Shown: in pieces, positions 9,070 through 18,234 of the stretch
Position numbering within the stretch: the first letter of the stretch is position 1
Layout of the letters: each line of letters opens with the position of its first letter
Assembly (NCBI GenBank): GCA_963735115.1
Contig: CAVTJR010000003.1
Location: forward strand, 310,001 to 374,000
Length of the DNA stretch: 64,000 bases
Reading direction: 5' to 3'
DNA from: JAKACA01 sp963735115
GTDB taxonomy: Bacteria; Actinomycetota; Acidimicrobiia; Acidimicrobiales; Bog-793
Notes under the pieces: model-generated
What the model saw: only the letters and a program-made list of their open reading frames with translations
Told to the model about the DNA's origin: nothing
Databases searched by the model: none
Translations under genes and position numbers: made by a program

Positions 9070-10581
9070 TCACCTCGTGAGATCCACCCAGGTCGTCTTC
9101 AGCTGCGTGTAGCCGTCGATGGCGTGCAGGGACTTGTCCCGTCCGAACCCGGACTGCTTGAAACCTCCGAAGGGAAGGGCGACATCGGTGGCGTCGTAGC
9201 TGTTGACCCAGACGGTGCCCGCCCTGAGCTTGGCCGCCATCCGGTGGGCGGTACCGAGGTCACGCGTCCAGACAGCGGCCGCCAGGCCATAGATCGTGTC
9301 GTTGGCGACGGCGAGGGCATCATCGGGCCCGTCCACCTCGAGCACGGCGAGCACGGGGCCGAAGACCTCCTCGGTGGCGATGGGCTGGTGTGGTTGCACC
9401 CCGTCGACGACGGTCGGGTCGATGAACGTGCCGCCCGTCTCCCTCCGCACGGCGTGTCCGCCGAGCACGACCTCGGCACCCTCTTCGCGGGCGCCCTCGA
9501 CGTAGCCGAGGATACGGATCTGTTGGGCCTCGTCAACGATGGCACCCACTTCGGTGGCCGGGTCGAGCGGGTCACCGACGACGAGCCCGCTGCCGACCTC
9601 CACGACCCCGGCGAGGACGATGTCTTTCACCTGGCGGTCGACCAGCAGCCGGGAGCCGGCGCTGCAGCTCTCGCCCTGGTTGTAGAACACGCCCCAGGCG
9701 ACCGCCTCCGCCACCGCCTGCAGGTTGGGAGCGTCACGAAGCACGATATGAGGGCTCTTGCCGCCGCACTCGAGGCTCACCATCTTCATATTGGACTCGC
9801 CCGAGTAACAGAGGAAGAGCTTGCCGACGTCGGTCGAACCCGTGAAGGCGATCTTGTCGACATCGGCATGGCGTCCGAGCGCCTGACCGGTCACGGGGCC
9901 GTCTCCCGGCACGACGTTGAACACCCCGTCGGGCAGCCCGGCCTCCGATGCTAGCTCGGCGAGCCGGATGGCCGTGAGGGGGGACTGTTCGGCCGGCTTC
10001 AGCACGACCGAGTTGCCCGTCACGAGGGCTGGGCCGAGCTTCCAGGAGGAGATGAGCATCGGATAGTTCCAGGGCACGACGCATCCGACGACACCAACCG
10101 GCTCCCGAGTCACCGTCGCCAGCACGTTCGGGCCCATGGGGGCCACCTCGCCCATCAGCTTGTCGGCCGCTTCGGCGAAGTAAGCGATGCAGCTGGCAGT
10201 GCCGCGGACGTCGACGCGCACCGACTCGGTGATCGGCTTGCCGACATCGAGGGACTCGAGCAGCGCCAGCTCTGCCGTGTGCTCCCAGATGAGGGCGGCG
10301 AAGCGCAGCAGCGTCTGCTTGCGCTGGCGCGGATGGGCGTTCGACCAGCGCCCGTCCTCGAAGGCGCGGCGGGCGGCGGCGACGGCACGGTCGACGTCCT
10401 CGGCGGCGCAAAAGGCGACGTTCGACAGGAGCGCGCCGTCGCGGGGGGAGCGATCGGGAAAGGTCCGGCCGGAGGCGGCGTCGACCGCCCGGCCGTCGAT
10501 GAAGGCCGTCGAAGGTCGTTCGGTGCGGGCGGCGAGGGTGAGCCAGCCCTCGAGCGAGTTGGGGGTGGCGAGGGTGCTCAC
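9070..10581 (-). CDS. NAD-dependent aldehyde dehydrogenase (betaine-aldehyde/aminoaldehyde dehydrogenase-like)
   Basis: This 503-aa ALDH-superfamily enzyme has VVPWNYPML, the GSTDVGK cofactor turn, catalytic Glu in LECGGKSP and catalytic Cys in NQGESCSAGSR. It also has EEVFGPVLAV and the C-terminal PFGGFKQSGFGRDKS typical of betaine-aldehyde and gamma-aminobutyraldehyde dehydrogenases. The GTG at 10581 is chosen for its GGGGAGGG ribosome site, about 8 nt away; sequence upstream of it is Arg/Ser-rich and unlike the family. It follows fhs by 58 bp in the sarcosine-oxidase operon, so a role with choline or betaine aldehydes is plausible. Confidence 0.88.
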   Translation of the reverse strand: MSTLATPNSLEGWLTLAARTERPSTAFIDGRAVDAASGRTFPDRSPRDGALLSNVAFCAAEDVDRAVAAARRAFEDGRWSNAHPRQRKQTLLRFAALIWEHTAELALLESLDVGKPITESVRVDVRGTASCIAYFAEAADKLMGEVAPMGPNVLATVTREPVGVVGCVVPWNYPMLISSWKLGPALVTGNSVVLKPAEQSPLTAIRLAELASEAGLPDGVFNVVPGDGPVTGQALGRHADVDKIAFTGSTDVGKLFLCYSGESNMKMVSLECGGKSPHIVLRDAPNLQAVAEAVAWGVFYNQGESCSAGSRLLVDRQVKDIVLAGVVEVGSGLVVGDPLDPATEVGAIVDEAQQIRILGYVEGAREEGAEVVLGGHAVRRETGGTFIDPTVVDGVQPHQPIATEEVFGPVLAVLEVDGPDDALAVANDTIYGLAAAVWTRDLGTAHRMAAKLRAGTVWVNSYDATDVALPFGGFKQSGFGRDKSLHAIDGYTQLKTTWVDLTR

Positions 10582-10639
10582 AACGCCGGCCCTCCCCTCG
10601 CCCGCGTGAGACGGAGAAGCCTCACTCGAGCGCCACCGC

Positions 10640-12337
10640 TCAGGACAAGCCCACGATCTCACCGTTCTCGTCGATGTCGATCCGCTCTGCCGCCGGGGCG
10701 GAGCCGAGTCCCGGCATCGTGCGAATGTCACCACAGATGGGGTACACGAACCCTGCCCCGACCGACGCCCGCACTTCGCGCACCGGCAGCCGCCAGCCGG
10801 TCGGCGCCCCTTTCAAGCTGGCGTCGGAGGAGATCGAGAGGTGGGTCTTGGCGATGCAGACCGGCAGCTCGCCGAAACCGTTCCGCTCGTAGGTGTCGAG
10901 CTGGCGGACCGCCAGCGGCGTGTAGTCGACGCCGTCGGCCCCGTACACCTTGGTTGCGACCGTCTCGATCTTCTCGCGCAGCGAGGCCGAGTCCGGGTAG
11001 AGGAGGCGGAACTCGCTCGGACGCTCGGCCGCCGCCACGACAGCCTCGGCCAGCTCGATGGCACCTTTGCCGCCTTCGGCGAAGTGGTTGGAGACGGCGG
11101 CCTGCACGCCCATCGAGGCGGCTATCTCCCGGATGGCCTCGTGCTCGGAGGGGTGGTCGCCCGGGAAGGCGTTGATGGCGACGACCGGCGTGACGCCGAA
11201 CAGCTGCATGTTCTCGATCTGCTTGCGGAGGTTGGCCCCGCCGATGTGCACCTCCTCCGGGTTCTCCTCGAGGAGGGCCGGGGGGAGCGCCCTGCCCGCC
11301 ACGACGCGGTGGCGGCCGGAGTGGGCTTTGAGGGCGCGGACGGTGGCGACGATGACGACGGCGTCCGGCACGAGACCCGACGTGCGGCACTTGATGTTGA
11401 AGAACCGCTCCGCCCCCATGTCAGCCCCGAAACCCGACTCGGTGATGAGAAAGTCTCCCGTGTGGATGCCGATCAGGTCGGCCACGACCGAGGAGTTGCC
11501 GGTGGCGATGTTGCCGAAGGGGCCGGCGTGCACGAGGACCGGCGTGTTCTCGAGCGTCTGCAGGAGGTTGGGCTTGACGGCCTCGCGGATGATGACGGCC
11601 ATGGCACCTGCACCCTTGAGCTGCTCGGCCGTGACGGCGTCGCCGCTGTCGGTGTAGCCGACCACGATGCGGCCGAGGCGCCGCCGGAGGTCCTGCAGGG
11701 AGCTCGTGAGGCCGAGGAGGGCCATCACCTCGGAGGCGGCCGTGATGTCGAAACCCGTCTGGCGGGGCACGCCGTCTTCCTTGGTCCCGAGGCCGATGAC
11801 GATGTTGCGCAGCGCCCGGTCGTTGACGTCGAGCACCCGCCGCCAGGTGATGTTGTGCAGATCGAGTCCGAGGGCGTTGCCCTGGTAGAGGTGGTTGTCC
11901 ACCATCGCCGACAACATGTTGTGCGCCGCCGTAACGGCGTGCATGTCGCCCGTGAGGTGGAGGTTGAACATCTCCATGGGCACGGCCTGGCTGTAGCCGC
12001 CGCCGGCGGCACCGCCCTTGATGCCGAACGTCGGGCCCATCGACGGCTGTCGTATGGCGATGGTGGCCCGCTTGTCGATGTGGCTCATCGCCTGCCCGAG
12101 GCCGACGGTCGTCGTCGTCTTGCCTTCCCCGAGCGGTGTCGGCGTGATGGCGGTCACGCAGACGTACTTCGCCTTCGGGCGGTCGGCGAGCGCCTCGATG
12201 GCCTCCAGCTTGATCTTGAGGACGCTGTCCCCGTACTGCTCGAGCAGCTCGCGGGGGAGCCCCATCTCCTCGGCGATCTGCACGATGGGCTGCAGGTGCG
12301 CCTGGCGGGCGATCTCGAGGTCGCTGGGAAAGCTCAT
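10640..12337 (-). CDS. fhs: Formate--tetrahydrofolate ligase
   Basis: Fhs interconverts formate, ATP and tetrahydrofolate with 10-formyl-tetrahydrofolate. The 565-aa length is standard. The P-loop TPTPLGEGKTTTTVG lies near residue 65, followed by RQPSMGPTFGIKGGAAGGGYSQ and the NLHLTGD and AHNMLSA segments unique to this family. It sits 2 bp after soxG in the sarcosine-oxidase operon. Sarcosine demethylation makes 5,10-methylene-tetrahydrofolate; after conversion to 10-formyl-folate, Fhs run in reverse would release formate and ATP, completing methyl-group disposal (inference from pathway logic). Confidence 0.96.
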   Translation of the reverse strand: MSFPSDLEIARQAHLQPIVQIAEEMGLPRELLEQYGDSVLKIKLEAIEALADRPKAKYVCVTAITPTPLGEGKTTTTVGLGQAMSHIDKRATIAIRQPSMGPTFGIKGGAAGGGYSQAVPMEMFNLHLTGDMHAVTAAHNMLSAMVDNHLYQGNALGLDLHNITWRRVLDVNDRALRNIVIGLGTKEDGVPRQTGFDITAASEVMALLGLTSSLQDLRRRLGRIVVGYTDSGDAVTAEQLKGAGAMAVIIREAVKPNLLQTLENTPVLVHAGPFGNIATGNSSVVADLIGIHTGDFLITESGFGADMGAERFFNIKCRTSGLVPDAVVIVATVRALKAHSGRHRVVAGRALPPALLEENPEEVHIGGANLRKQIENMQLFGVTPVVAINAFPGDHPSEHEAIREIAASMGVQAAVSNHFAEGGKGAIELAEAVVAAAERPSEFRLLYPDSASLREKIETVATKVYGADGVDYTPLAVRQLDTYERNGFGELPVCIAKTHLSISSDASLKGAPTGWRLPVREVRASVGAGFVYPICGDIRTMPGLGSAPAAERIDIDENGEIVGLS

Positions 12338-12339
12338 GG

Positions 12340-12993
12340 TCAGATCTCCTTGTTGGGGTATCCGTCTACTTCGACGGCGAATTCGGCCCCCGCCTCGCGA
12401 AGGACGTCGAAGAGGTACTGCCCGGAGGACCGGTCGCTCTCGATCAGGTAGGAACGCTCCGGGCCGAGGTCGTCACGCACGACCGTACAACGCAGGCGGG
12501 CGACGGAGGACCGAAAGCACGACCCGTTCGGAGTCACCCGGTCGGCGAGGTCGATGGCGCAGACCTTCTCGAGCACGCGAGGCGAGTCGTCCCCGCTGAG
12601 GCGGAGCACGATCGAGCCGTGAGTCAGGTCGATCACCGTGAGCAGCTCACCTTCGCCCTCGCCTGCCGAAGGTGCCTCCAGCTCGCCCGCTACCTGCGAG
12701 CGACGTCCTGCCGGGCTGAGGACGAGCCACTCATCGGGGCCGGCGCCGATCACGAGGCTCCCGTCGGGCTCCCGGCGCGTGCGCCCGAAGGCGCAATCGA
12801 GCCGGAGGGCGGCGGCCGATGCGGACCGGGCCCGCACGAGCTCTTTGGTGAGCGGCGTCAGATCCGCCAGGCGGAGCGCCCCGTCCGCCTGCGCCCCGGA
12901 GACCTCCCAGCCCGCCTGCGAGCGGACCGGTGCCCGCTGGGTGATGGGTGATCGGGCGACCGGTGAGCCCGCGGGTGCCTCGGCGCTAGCCAC
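12340..12993 (-). CDS. soxG: Sarcosine oxidase gamma subunit
   Basis: SoxG is the small GcvT-like gamma subunit of heterotetrameric sarcosine oxidase. The 217-aa protein has the N-terminal SPVARSPI stretch, a middle IGAGPDEWLVLSP and IDLTHGSIVLRLSG (the family's D.sH....lsG element) and the C-terminal SYLIESDRSSGQYLFDVLREAG. The GTG at 12993 overlaps the soxA stop and has GGAAGGA about 10 nt upstream; an ATG at 13026 would add 11 residues and is possible. The soxB-D-A-G order is the usual one. In methylotrophs the same four-subunit design also occurs as N-methylglutamate dehydrogenase (mgdABCD). Confidence 0.88.
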   Translation of the reverse strand: MASAEAPAGSPVARSPITQRAPVRSQAGWEVSGAQADGALRLADLTPLTKELVRARSASAAALRLDCAFGRTRREPDGSLVIGAGPDEWLVLSPAGRRSQVAGELEAPSAGEGEGELLTVIDLTHGSIVLRLSGDDSPRVLEKVCAIDLADRVTPNGSCFRSSVARLRCTVVRDDLGPERSYLIESDRSSGQYLFDVLREAGAEFAVEVDGYPNKEI

Positions 12994-15817
12994 GGAGGCG
13001 AGTTCCTTCCGGATCGAAGTGGGCATGGTGCTCCATGACTTTGGCCGTGGCGGAGGTGCCGTCAGGAAGGCGGATGGTCACGAGCGAGCCCGGCTTGGCG
13101 AGACGCGCCGACACGATGCCGAGGCAGATCGACCGCCCGAGCGTCGGGGAGAAGCGGCTCGAGGTGATACGACCCTCAATCCTGTCGATGCCGCTGACGA
13201 TCTGGCTCGCCTCTGTCGGCACGAGCTGCGGGTCCGTCGGTTGCAGGCCGACGAGCCGGGGCTCCCCCTCGCGGGCGGACTCCCAGGCGAGCTCCGGCTT
13301 GCCGGCGAAGTCGTCCTTGTCGAGCTTCACGAGCCAGTCGAGCCCGGCGGCGAAAGCCTGCGTCACCCCGTCGGTGTCCTGGCCGACGATGAAATGGCCC
13401 TTCTCGAGGCGCATGATGCGCTGTGCCTCGAGACCGAACGGCGCCACGCCGAGGTCGGAGCCCTGCGACATCAACGACTCCCAGACGTGCAGGCCGAAGG
13501 CGGCCGGCACGTGAATCTCGAAGCTCAGCTCGCCGGTGAAGCCGATCCGCCACATGTGGCAACCCGGGATGCCGGCGATCGACCCCGTCCGCACCTGCAT
13601 GTACTTGAAGGCGTCTGCCGACAGGTCGACACCGTCGACGAGGCGGGCGAGGAGCTCACGCGAGCGCGGGCCGGCGATGTTGATGCTGCCGTAGGCGGAC
13701 AGGACGGAAGTGACGTGGACGTGCAGCGAGGCGAACGTCGTCTGCAGCCAGCTCTCGATCCAGTCCTGCACGGCTGCCGCCCCCGAGCTGGTCGTCGACA
13801 TGAAGTAGTGGTCGGGCCCGAGGTGCCCGGTGACGCCGTCGTCGACGACAACGCCGTCCTCGCCGCACATGACGCCGTAACGGACCGAACCGATGTCGAG
13901 CTTCGACCACTTGTTGACGTAAAGGAAGTTCAGCAGGGTGGGTACATCGGGGCCGCGCAGGTCGAGTTTGCCGAGCGGAGTCACGTCGATGATGCCGACG
14001 TGGTTGCGAACGTTGCGCACCTCGGCGGCGGGGTCACCGTAGTGCTCGGGCCTGATCCACTGTCCGGCGACGATCGGCCGGGCGCCGTGGGCGTTGTGCC
14101 ACGGTTGCATCGGCGAGTACCGCGTCGGCTCCAGGATGCGGCCGGCAAGGGCCCCGAGGCTGATCGGCGCGTGCGGCGGTCTCCATACCGTCGTGCCCGT
14201 CTCGGCGATCGTGCTGCCGTTCGCGTCCGCCAGCACCGCCACGGTGTTGATCGTCTCGAGCTTGCCCTGCGTCGGGCCCATCGTTGCCGTCGTGTAGCGC
14301 TTCAAGAGCTCGACCGAGTCGTAGCCCTCACGTGCCGCCGAGACGAGATCCTTCGACGTGACGTCCTCTGAGAAGTCGACGACCCCGTCCGTTGCAGCCT
14401 TGAAGAGGGCCGGGTGGGGGGCAGGCTCGAGGGTGGGCAAGGGCGAGCGTTTGCGCGCCGTCAGCGCTCGTCCGAGGGCCTGCGCCGAGGCGAGGGCGCC
14501 GATGGAGCGTCCGTGGGCGACGAGCGCCTCCGTCGGGCCGTCCCCGACGATGCCGCCGGTGGCGAACACGCCGGCCGCGAGCTCGCCACCGGGCACGAAA
14601 CGGGCCGCCCGCTCGTCGTAGCTGGGCCGGTCGCCCGCCATGTTGAGCAGCAGCGTCGGCGCCGTCCAACCCGTGGCCGTCACGAGCAGGTCGCACTCGG
14701 TGATGGTGCCGTCGGCGAGCTCGACCGACTCGACGGCACCTTTGCCCCGGGCGCGCACGAGCCCGCCGCCTGAGCGGGCATCGGCGATGGCGGCGATCTC
14801 GACACCGGCGGCCTCCAAATGCGCGGCGGCAGCGTCGCCGTCGTCGTTGGCGGTGAACACGACGGCCCGCTTACCGGGTTTGACGGCCCAGAGGCGGATC
14901 AGCCGCCGGGCAGCGGACGACAACATCACTCCGGGCAGGTCGTTGCCCTCGAAGACGTAGGGGCGCTCGATGAGCCCGGGCGCCACGACGAGAGACTTCA
15001 CTCTCGCCTTCACGAGTCGCTCGACCACGTGCGGCAGGCCGCGCTGCACCACGGCCACCCAGTTGTCGTCGTAGCGCCCTGTGACGGTGGAGTTCACGAG
15101 CACCTCGATCGACGGCATCGCCGCCACGGCCGCCCGCAGCTCGGCTAAGGCTGCCAGCTCGTCCGGCCCGCCGTATCGCAGGTGACCGCCGAGCTCGTAC
15201 TCCTCTTCGACGAGGATGACCTGGGCACCCGCCTCGGCAGCGGCAAGGGCGGCCGCCATGCCGGCAGGCCCTCCGCCGGCAACGAGCACGTCCGGGTGGG
15301 CGTAGCGCTTGTCGTATTCGCCGTGGCCGCTGCGGACATTGACCTGCCCACCGGCAGCGAATCGCTGCAGCACCTTCTCGTAGGCGGGCCACAGCCGTTG
15401 CGGCTTGATGAACGTCTTGTAGTAGAAGCCCGCCCCAATGAACCGCCCCACGAGCTGGTTGGCCGTCCCGACGTCGACACGAAGGTTCGGCCAGGCGTTC
15501 TGAGTGCGTACCACCATCCCCGGCGCCACCTTGCGGTGGGCGGCCCGCACGTTGGGCTCGTCGTCGACCTGCAGCAGGCAGCCGGGGTCGTGGTAGCTCG
15601 CCGTCAGCAGGCCCCTCGGGCGGTGGTACTTGAAGCTGCGGGAGAAGACGCGCTCACCTCCCGCCGCCAGCGCCGAGATGATCGTGTCGCCTTCGAAGGC
15701 CTGGCTGGAGGCACCGTTGAAGCTGAAGCTGAACGTCTTCGTACGGTCGATCACCTCTGAGTCCTGCCGTTGCAGGCGCATCGCCGTCCGCGGCGCGGAA
15801 CGCCGTTGGCCGATCAC
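12986..15817 (-). CDS. soxA: Sarcosine oxidase alpha subunit
   Basis: SoxA (943 aa) is the large subunit that binds NAD and tetrahydrofolate. An N-terminal ubiquitin/ferredoxin-like domain covers about 15-110 (SFNGASSQAFEGDTIISAL). A dinucleotide domain follows (VLVAGGGPAGMAAALAAAEAG near 175), with a second nucleotide-binding segment near 320-360. The C-terminal half is a GcvT-like folate domain (RNHVGIIDVTPLGKLDLRGPD, GFTGELSFEIHVP, RLEKGHFIVGQDTD). The GTG at 15817 overlaps the soxD stop (GTGA). The ferredoxin-like domain lacks an obvious four-cysteine set, as in characterised SoxA. Confidence 0.94.
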   Translation of the reverse strand: MIGQRRSAPRTAMRLQRQDSEVIDRTKTFSFSFNGASSQAFEGDTIISALAAGGERVFSRSFKYHRPRGLLTASYHDPGCLLQVDDEPNVRAAHRKVAPGMVVRTQNAWPNLRVDVGTANQLVGRFIGAGFYYKTFIKPQRLWPAYEKVLQRFAAGGQVNVRSGHGEYDKRYAHPDVLVAGGGPAGMAAALAAAEAGAQVILVEEEYELGGHLRYGGPDELAALAELRAAVAAMPSIEVLVNSTVTGRYDDNWVAVVQRGLPHVVERLVKARVKSLVVAPGLIERPYVFEGNDLPGVMLSSAARRLIRLWAVKPGKRAVVFTANDDGDAAAAHLEAAGVEIAAIADARSGGGLVRARGKGAVESVELADGTITECDLLVTATGWTAPTLLLNMAGDRPSYDERAARFVPGGELAAGVFATGGIVGDGPTEALVAHGRSIGALASAQALGRALTARKRSPLPTLEPAPHPALFKAATDGVVDFSEDVTSKDLVSAAREGYDSVELLKRYTTATMGPTQGKLETINTVAVLADANGSTIAETGTTVWRPPHAPISLGALAGRILEPTRYSPMQPWHNAHGARPIVAGQWIRPEHYGDPAAEVRNVRNHVGIIDVTPLGKLDLRGPDVPTLLNFLYVNKWSKLDIGSVRYGVMCGEDGVVVDDGVTGHLGPDHYFMSTTSSGAAAVQDWIESWLQTTFASLHVHVTSVLSAYGSINIAGPRSRELLARLVDGVDLSADAFKYMQVRTGSIAGIPGCHMWRIGFTGELSFEIHVPAAFGLHVWESLMSQGSDLGVAPFGLEAQRIMRLEKGHFIVGQDTDGVTQAFAAGLDWLVKLDKDDFAGKPELAWESAREGEPRLVGLQPTDPQLVPTEASQIVSGIDRIEGRITSSRFSPTLGRSICLGIVSARLAKPGSLVTIRLPDGTSATAKVMEHHAHFDPEGTRLRG

Positions 15818-16089
15818 GACAGCGCCTCCTCGGGAATCGGCTCGCCCGGCAGGCCGGTCCAACGGACTTCGTTCGAGACGGTGTGGCGAACGGCGAAGAA
15901 GAACGCTCGGCAGCCGGAACCGTGGAACCATTGCTCGGTCGTCCAGCCCGCCGGGTTGCGTTTCTCGTAGAGGTAGCGGCGCCATTCGGCCTGGTCAGCG
16001 CTCACCGGCGGCCGGGGCTTCGTCTCGCCTACGAAGCTGAACTCGTTGGAGTTGCGCTCTCCGCAATGGGGGCAACGGATGAGGATCAT
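15814..16089 (-). CDS. soxD: Sarcosine oxidase delta subunit
   Basis: SoxD is the small zinc-binding subunit. This 91-aa protein starts MILIRCPHCGERNSNEFSF and continues through WRRYLYEKRNPAGWTTEQWFHGSGCRAFFFAVRHTVSNEV, a close match to the family layout. Zinc ligands are the N-terminal CPHC pair, the His of WFHGSGC and the Cys of SGC. Only the downstream ATG (16089) gives the conserved MILIxCPxCG start, so the longer frame was rejected. It sits 22 bp after soxB with GGGAGG upstream and overlaps soxA by 4 nt. Confidence 0.94.
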   Translation of the reverse strand: MILIRCPHCGERNSNEFSFVGETKPRPPVSADQAEWRRYLYEKRNPAGWTTEQWFHGSGCRAFFFAVRHTVSNEVRWTGLPGEPIPEEALS

Positions 16090-16111
16090 CGGGCGCTCGC
16101 CTCCCGATCCC

Positions 16112-17401
16112 TCAGTGGCCCACTGCGGCGGCGCCGCGCTCGCTCGCCAGCCGCCCCTCTTCGAAGCGGGCAAGGTCAAAGGCTGCGATGAGGCGCGGGG
16201 TCCTGCCCGTGGCGACGAGCTCGGCCATGGCCTCGCCCGCAGCCGGGCCCGCCTTGAAGCCGTACGTGCCCCAACCGACGTCGACGAGAAACCCCTCCAC
16301 CGGCGTGACGCCCATGATGGGAGAGAAGTCAGGCGTGATGTCGCACAACCCCGCCCACTGCCGGAGCACCCGCATCTTGGCGATCGAGGGCATCAGTTCC
16401 AGCACGTGCCCGGCAAGCTCCTCGGTGAACTCGAGCGAACCGCGCATCGAGTACGAGGCGTACGGGTCCGTGCTGGCGCCGAAGACGAGCTCGCCCCGGT
16501 CGGTCTGGCTGACGTACACGTGCAGGCTGCCCGACACGACGACGGTCCCGAGGAACATCTTCACCGGCTCGGTCACGGCCGCCTGCAACGGGTGGGTGAT
16601 GATCGGGAGCCTCACGCCCGCCATCTCGCTCACGAGGCTCGCCCATCCAGCGGTGCAGTTGACGACGATGGGCGCAGAGATGTCTCCCCTGCTCGTCGAG
16701 ACCCCGGTGACGTGGCCAGCCTCGGTGTGGACCGCCAGGACTTCGGTGTTCTGGTGGATCTGGACGCCGAGAGCGTCCGCCGCCCGCGCATAACCCCAGT
16801 TGACGGCGTCGTGCCGGATGATGCCCCCAGGGGGGTGGTAGAGAGCGCCCAGGATCGGGTAGCGGGTGTGGCGCGAGACGTCCATGAAGGGCACGAGCCG
16901 TTTGATGTCCTCCGGATCGATCACCTCGGAATCGACACCCTGCAGCTTGTTCACCTCCGCCCGCCAGCGCATCGTCCGGAGTGAGCCGTCGTTGTGGGCG
17001 AGCGTCAAGTGGCCGCGGGGGGCGAACATGACGTTGAAATTCAGGTCGGCTGCGAGCGTGCGGTAGAGCTGGACGGAGCGGTCGTAGAAGCGCACCCCCT
17101 CCGGCGTCAGGTAGTTGGAGCGCAGGATGGCGGTGTTGCGGCCGGAACCGCCGCCCCCGACGTAGCCCTTGTCCACGACGGCTACGCGGCGGATGCCGTG
17201 CCGGCTCGCCAGGTAGTACGCCGTGGCGAGACCATGGACGCCGGCGCCGATGATGACGGCGTCGTAGCGACGCTCGAGATCGACGCTCCGCCAGACCCTC
17301 GGCCAGTCCTCGTGTGCCAAGCCGTGGCGGAGCAGGGTGAGGGCCGAGTAGGTGGGAGGCCTCTCCCCACCGCCGGCATGACCGTTACGTCGCCAGCTCA
17401 C
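16112..17401 (-). CDS. soxB: Sarcosine oxidase beta subunit
   Basis: SoxB (429 aa) holds the noncovalent FAD, the covalent FMN and the sarcosine site. The sequence shows YSALTLLRHGL near the N-terminus, the FAD motif YDAVIIGAGVHGLATAYYL, GSGRNTAILRSNYL and IIRHDAVNWGYARAADALG. The His of RHDAV matches the residue that carries covalent FMN in characterised SoxB. The chosen GTG (17401) gives the standard N-terminus; a TTG at 17536 would add 45 residues of unlike sequence. It heads the operon soxB-soxD-soxA-soxG-fhs-aldehyde dehydrogenase. A candidate operator and promoter lie 97-135 bp upstream. Confidence 0.93.
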   Translation of the reverse strand: MSWRRNGHAGGGERPPTYSALTLLRHGLAHEDWPRVWRSVDLERRYDAVIIGAGVHGLATAYYLASRHGIRRVAVVDKGYVGGGGSGRNTAILRSNYLTPEGVRFYDRSVQLYRTLAADLNFNVMFAPRGHLTLAHNDGSLRTMRWRAEVNKLQGVDSEVIDPEDIKRLVPFMDVSRHTRYPILGALYHPPGGIIRHDAVNWGYARAADALGVQIHQNTEVLAVHTEAGHVTGVSTSRGDISAPIVVNCTAGWASLVSEMAGVRLPIITHPLQAAVTEPVKMFLGTVVVSGSLHVYVSQTDRGELVFGASTDPYASYSMRGSLEFTEELAGHVLELMPSIAKMRVLRQWAGLCDITPDFSPIMGVTPVEGFLVDVGWGTYGFKAGPAAGEAMAELVATGRTPRLIAAFDLARFEEGRLASERGAAAVGH

Positions 17402-17497
17402 CGCACCCGCCCAGCTCCGAACGGCCCCTCCGCTCGCCCCACCGGGTCCTCCTCGACTCGATCCGATCCGGGGGAGGCTAACAGCTCCGTGAAACTC

Positions 17498-17516
17498 GGT
17501 CCACTCTGGGTAAACC
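17498..17516 (-). promoter_or_regulatory. Candidate operator site E (soxB upstream): 7-5-7 inverted repeat
   Basis: The plus strand reads GGTCCAC-TCTGG-GTAAACC. The half-sites (GGTCCAC and, reversed, GGTTTAC) fit the GTYYAC consensus shared with six other intergenic sites in this window. On the minus strand a -35-like TTGACG (17531-17536) with an 18-nt spacer leads to TACCCA inside the site, so binding would cover the -10 of the soxB operon. The 302-bp gap 17402-17703 otherwise holds the GACGTCAA dyad, repeated TTGAC words and the leader of the stress-protein gene. Confidence 0.6.
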
Positions 17517-17528
17517 GTCGCCTCAGGG

Positions 17529-17553
17529 GACGTCAAGGGGGCTCGTTGACGTC
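17529..17553. promoter_or_regulatory. Inverted repeat GACGTCAA-N9-TTGACGTC in the soxB/usp divergent region
   Basis: A perfect 8-bp inverted repeat with a 9-base spacer lies between the divergent soxB operon and the universal stress protein gene. Its left arm contains the -35-like TTGACG of the proposed soxB promoter. Further TTGAC words follow at 17557 and 17577. It may be a second operator; no regulator can be assigned. Confidence 0.4.
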
Positions 17554-17703
17554 TTTTTGACGCCGCCAGGGTTCTCTTGACTGCTCTGTGACGGAGACCG
17601 GGTCGATAATATTTAGGTAGTGAAGAAATTCACACGTATGAACCACTGGTCAGAACCTCGAGCACAAGAGCGAGGACGGGACCAAGAAGAAGGTGAACTG
17701 CAC

Positions 17704-18234
17704 ATGAAGACCACTACCGCACCGTCGATGCAATTCGCCGACGAGACCGTTGAGCCCGTCGGCCGCTCGTTGAAGCGTGTGCTCGTTGCCGTTGACAGGT
17801 TTGACACGCAAGGCTCGGCCGCCAAGCTGGGCGCCGCTCTCGCCCGTGAGCATGACGCCGAAGTGCGCGTCGTTCACGTCACGGAGCGCCAGGTCTCCGG
17901 GCGCGCCCGCTTTGAGCTCGAGACGCCCGAGGAAGCCCGCCAGCTGGTGGAGGACGCCGTGTCCGAAATCAAGCGGCAGGGGGTGGAGGCGAGCGGACAC
18001 GTCGTCCGGGCCATCCTTGGTCACGCCGCCCAGGCGATCCTGGCCGAGGCTGCCAATTTCGGCGCCGACGAGATCGTCATCGGCGCCAAGCGCTCCGGCA
18101 GCATCTTCGGCCGGAGGACCCGAGAGCGCCTCTTCCGCCACTCGTCCCTGCCGGTCGTGGTGGCTCCGCGTCCCAGCGAGCAGCTGAGGGCGGGTGTTCC
18201 CGCTGTGGAGCTCGGTCGGCGTCACGCCGCCTGA
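17704..18234 (+). CDS. Universal stress protein family protein
   Basis: This 176-aa single Usp domain begins with about 24 extra residues and then SLKRVLVAVDRFDTQGSAAKLGAALAREHDAEVRVVHV, the usual first strand and helix. It ends SSLPVVVAPRP. The ATP-binding G-x2-G-x9-G-S motif is degenerate (GAKRSGSIFGRR), so nucleotide binding is doubtful. The ATG at 17704 is preferred to in-frame starts further upstream because AGAAGG lies about 9 nt before it. It diverges from soxB and could share its control region. Confidence 0.85.
   Translation: MKTTTAPSMQFADETVEPVGRSLKRVLVAVDRFDTQGSAAKLGAALAREHDAEVRVVHVTERQVSGRARFELETPEEARQLVEDAVSEIKRQGVEASGHVVRAILGHAAQAILAEAANFGADEIVIGAKRSGSIFGRRTRERLFRHSSLPVVVAPRPSEQLRAGVPAVELGRRHAA

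Noticed and set aside
13656..13910. Small open frames within soxA and other large genes on both strands
   Set aside because: They lack ribosome sites, show biased Arg/Pro/Ser composition and overlap well-supported genes.
17402..17536. N-terminal extension of soxB from a TTG at 17536
   Set aside because: The added 45 residues are unlike SoxB, and the TTG falls in the GACGTCAA dyad and -35 region. The GTG at 17401 gives the conserved start.
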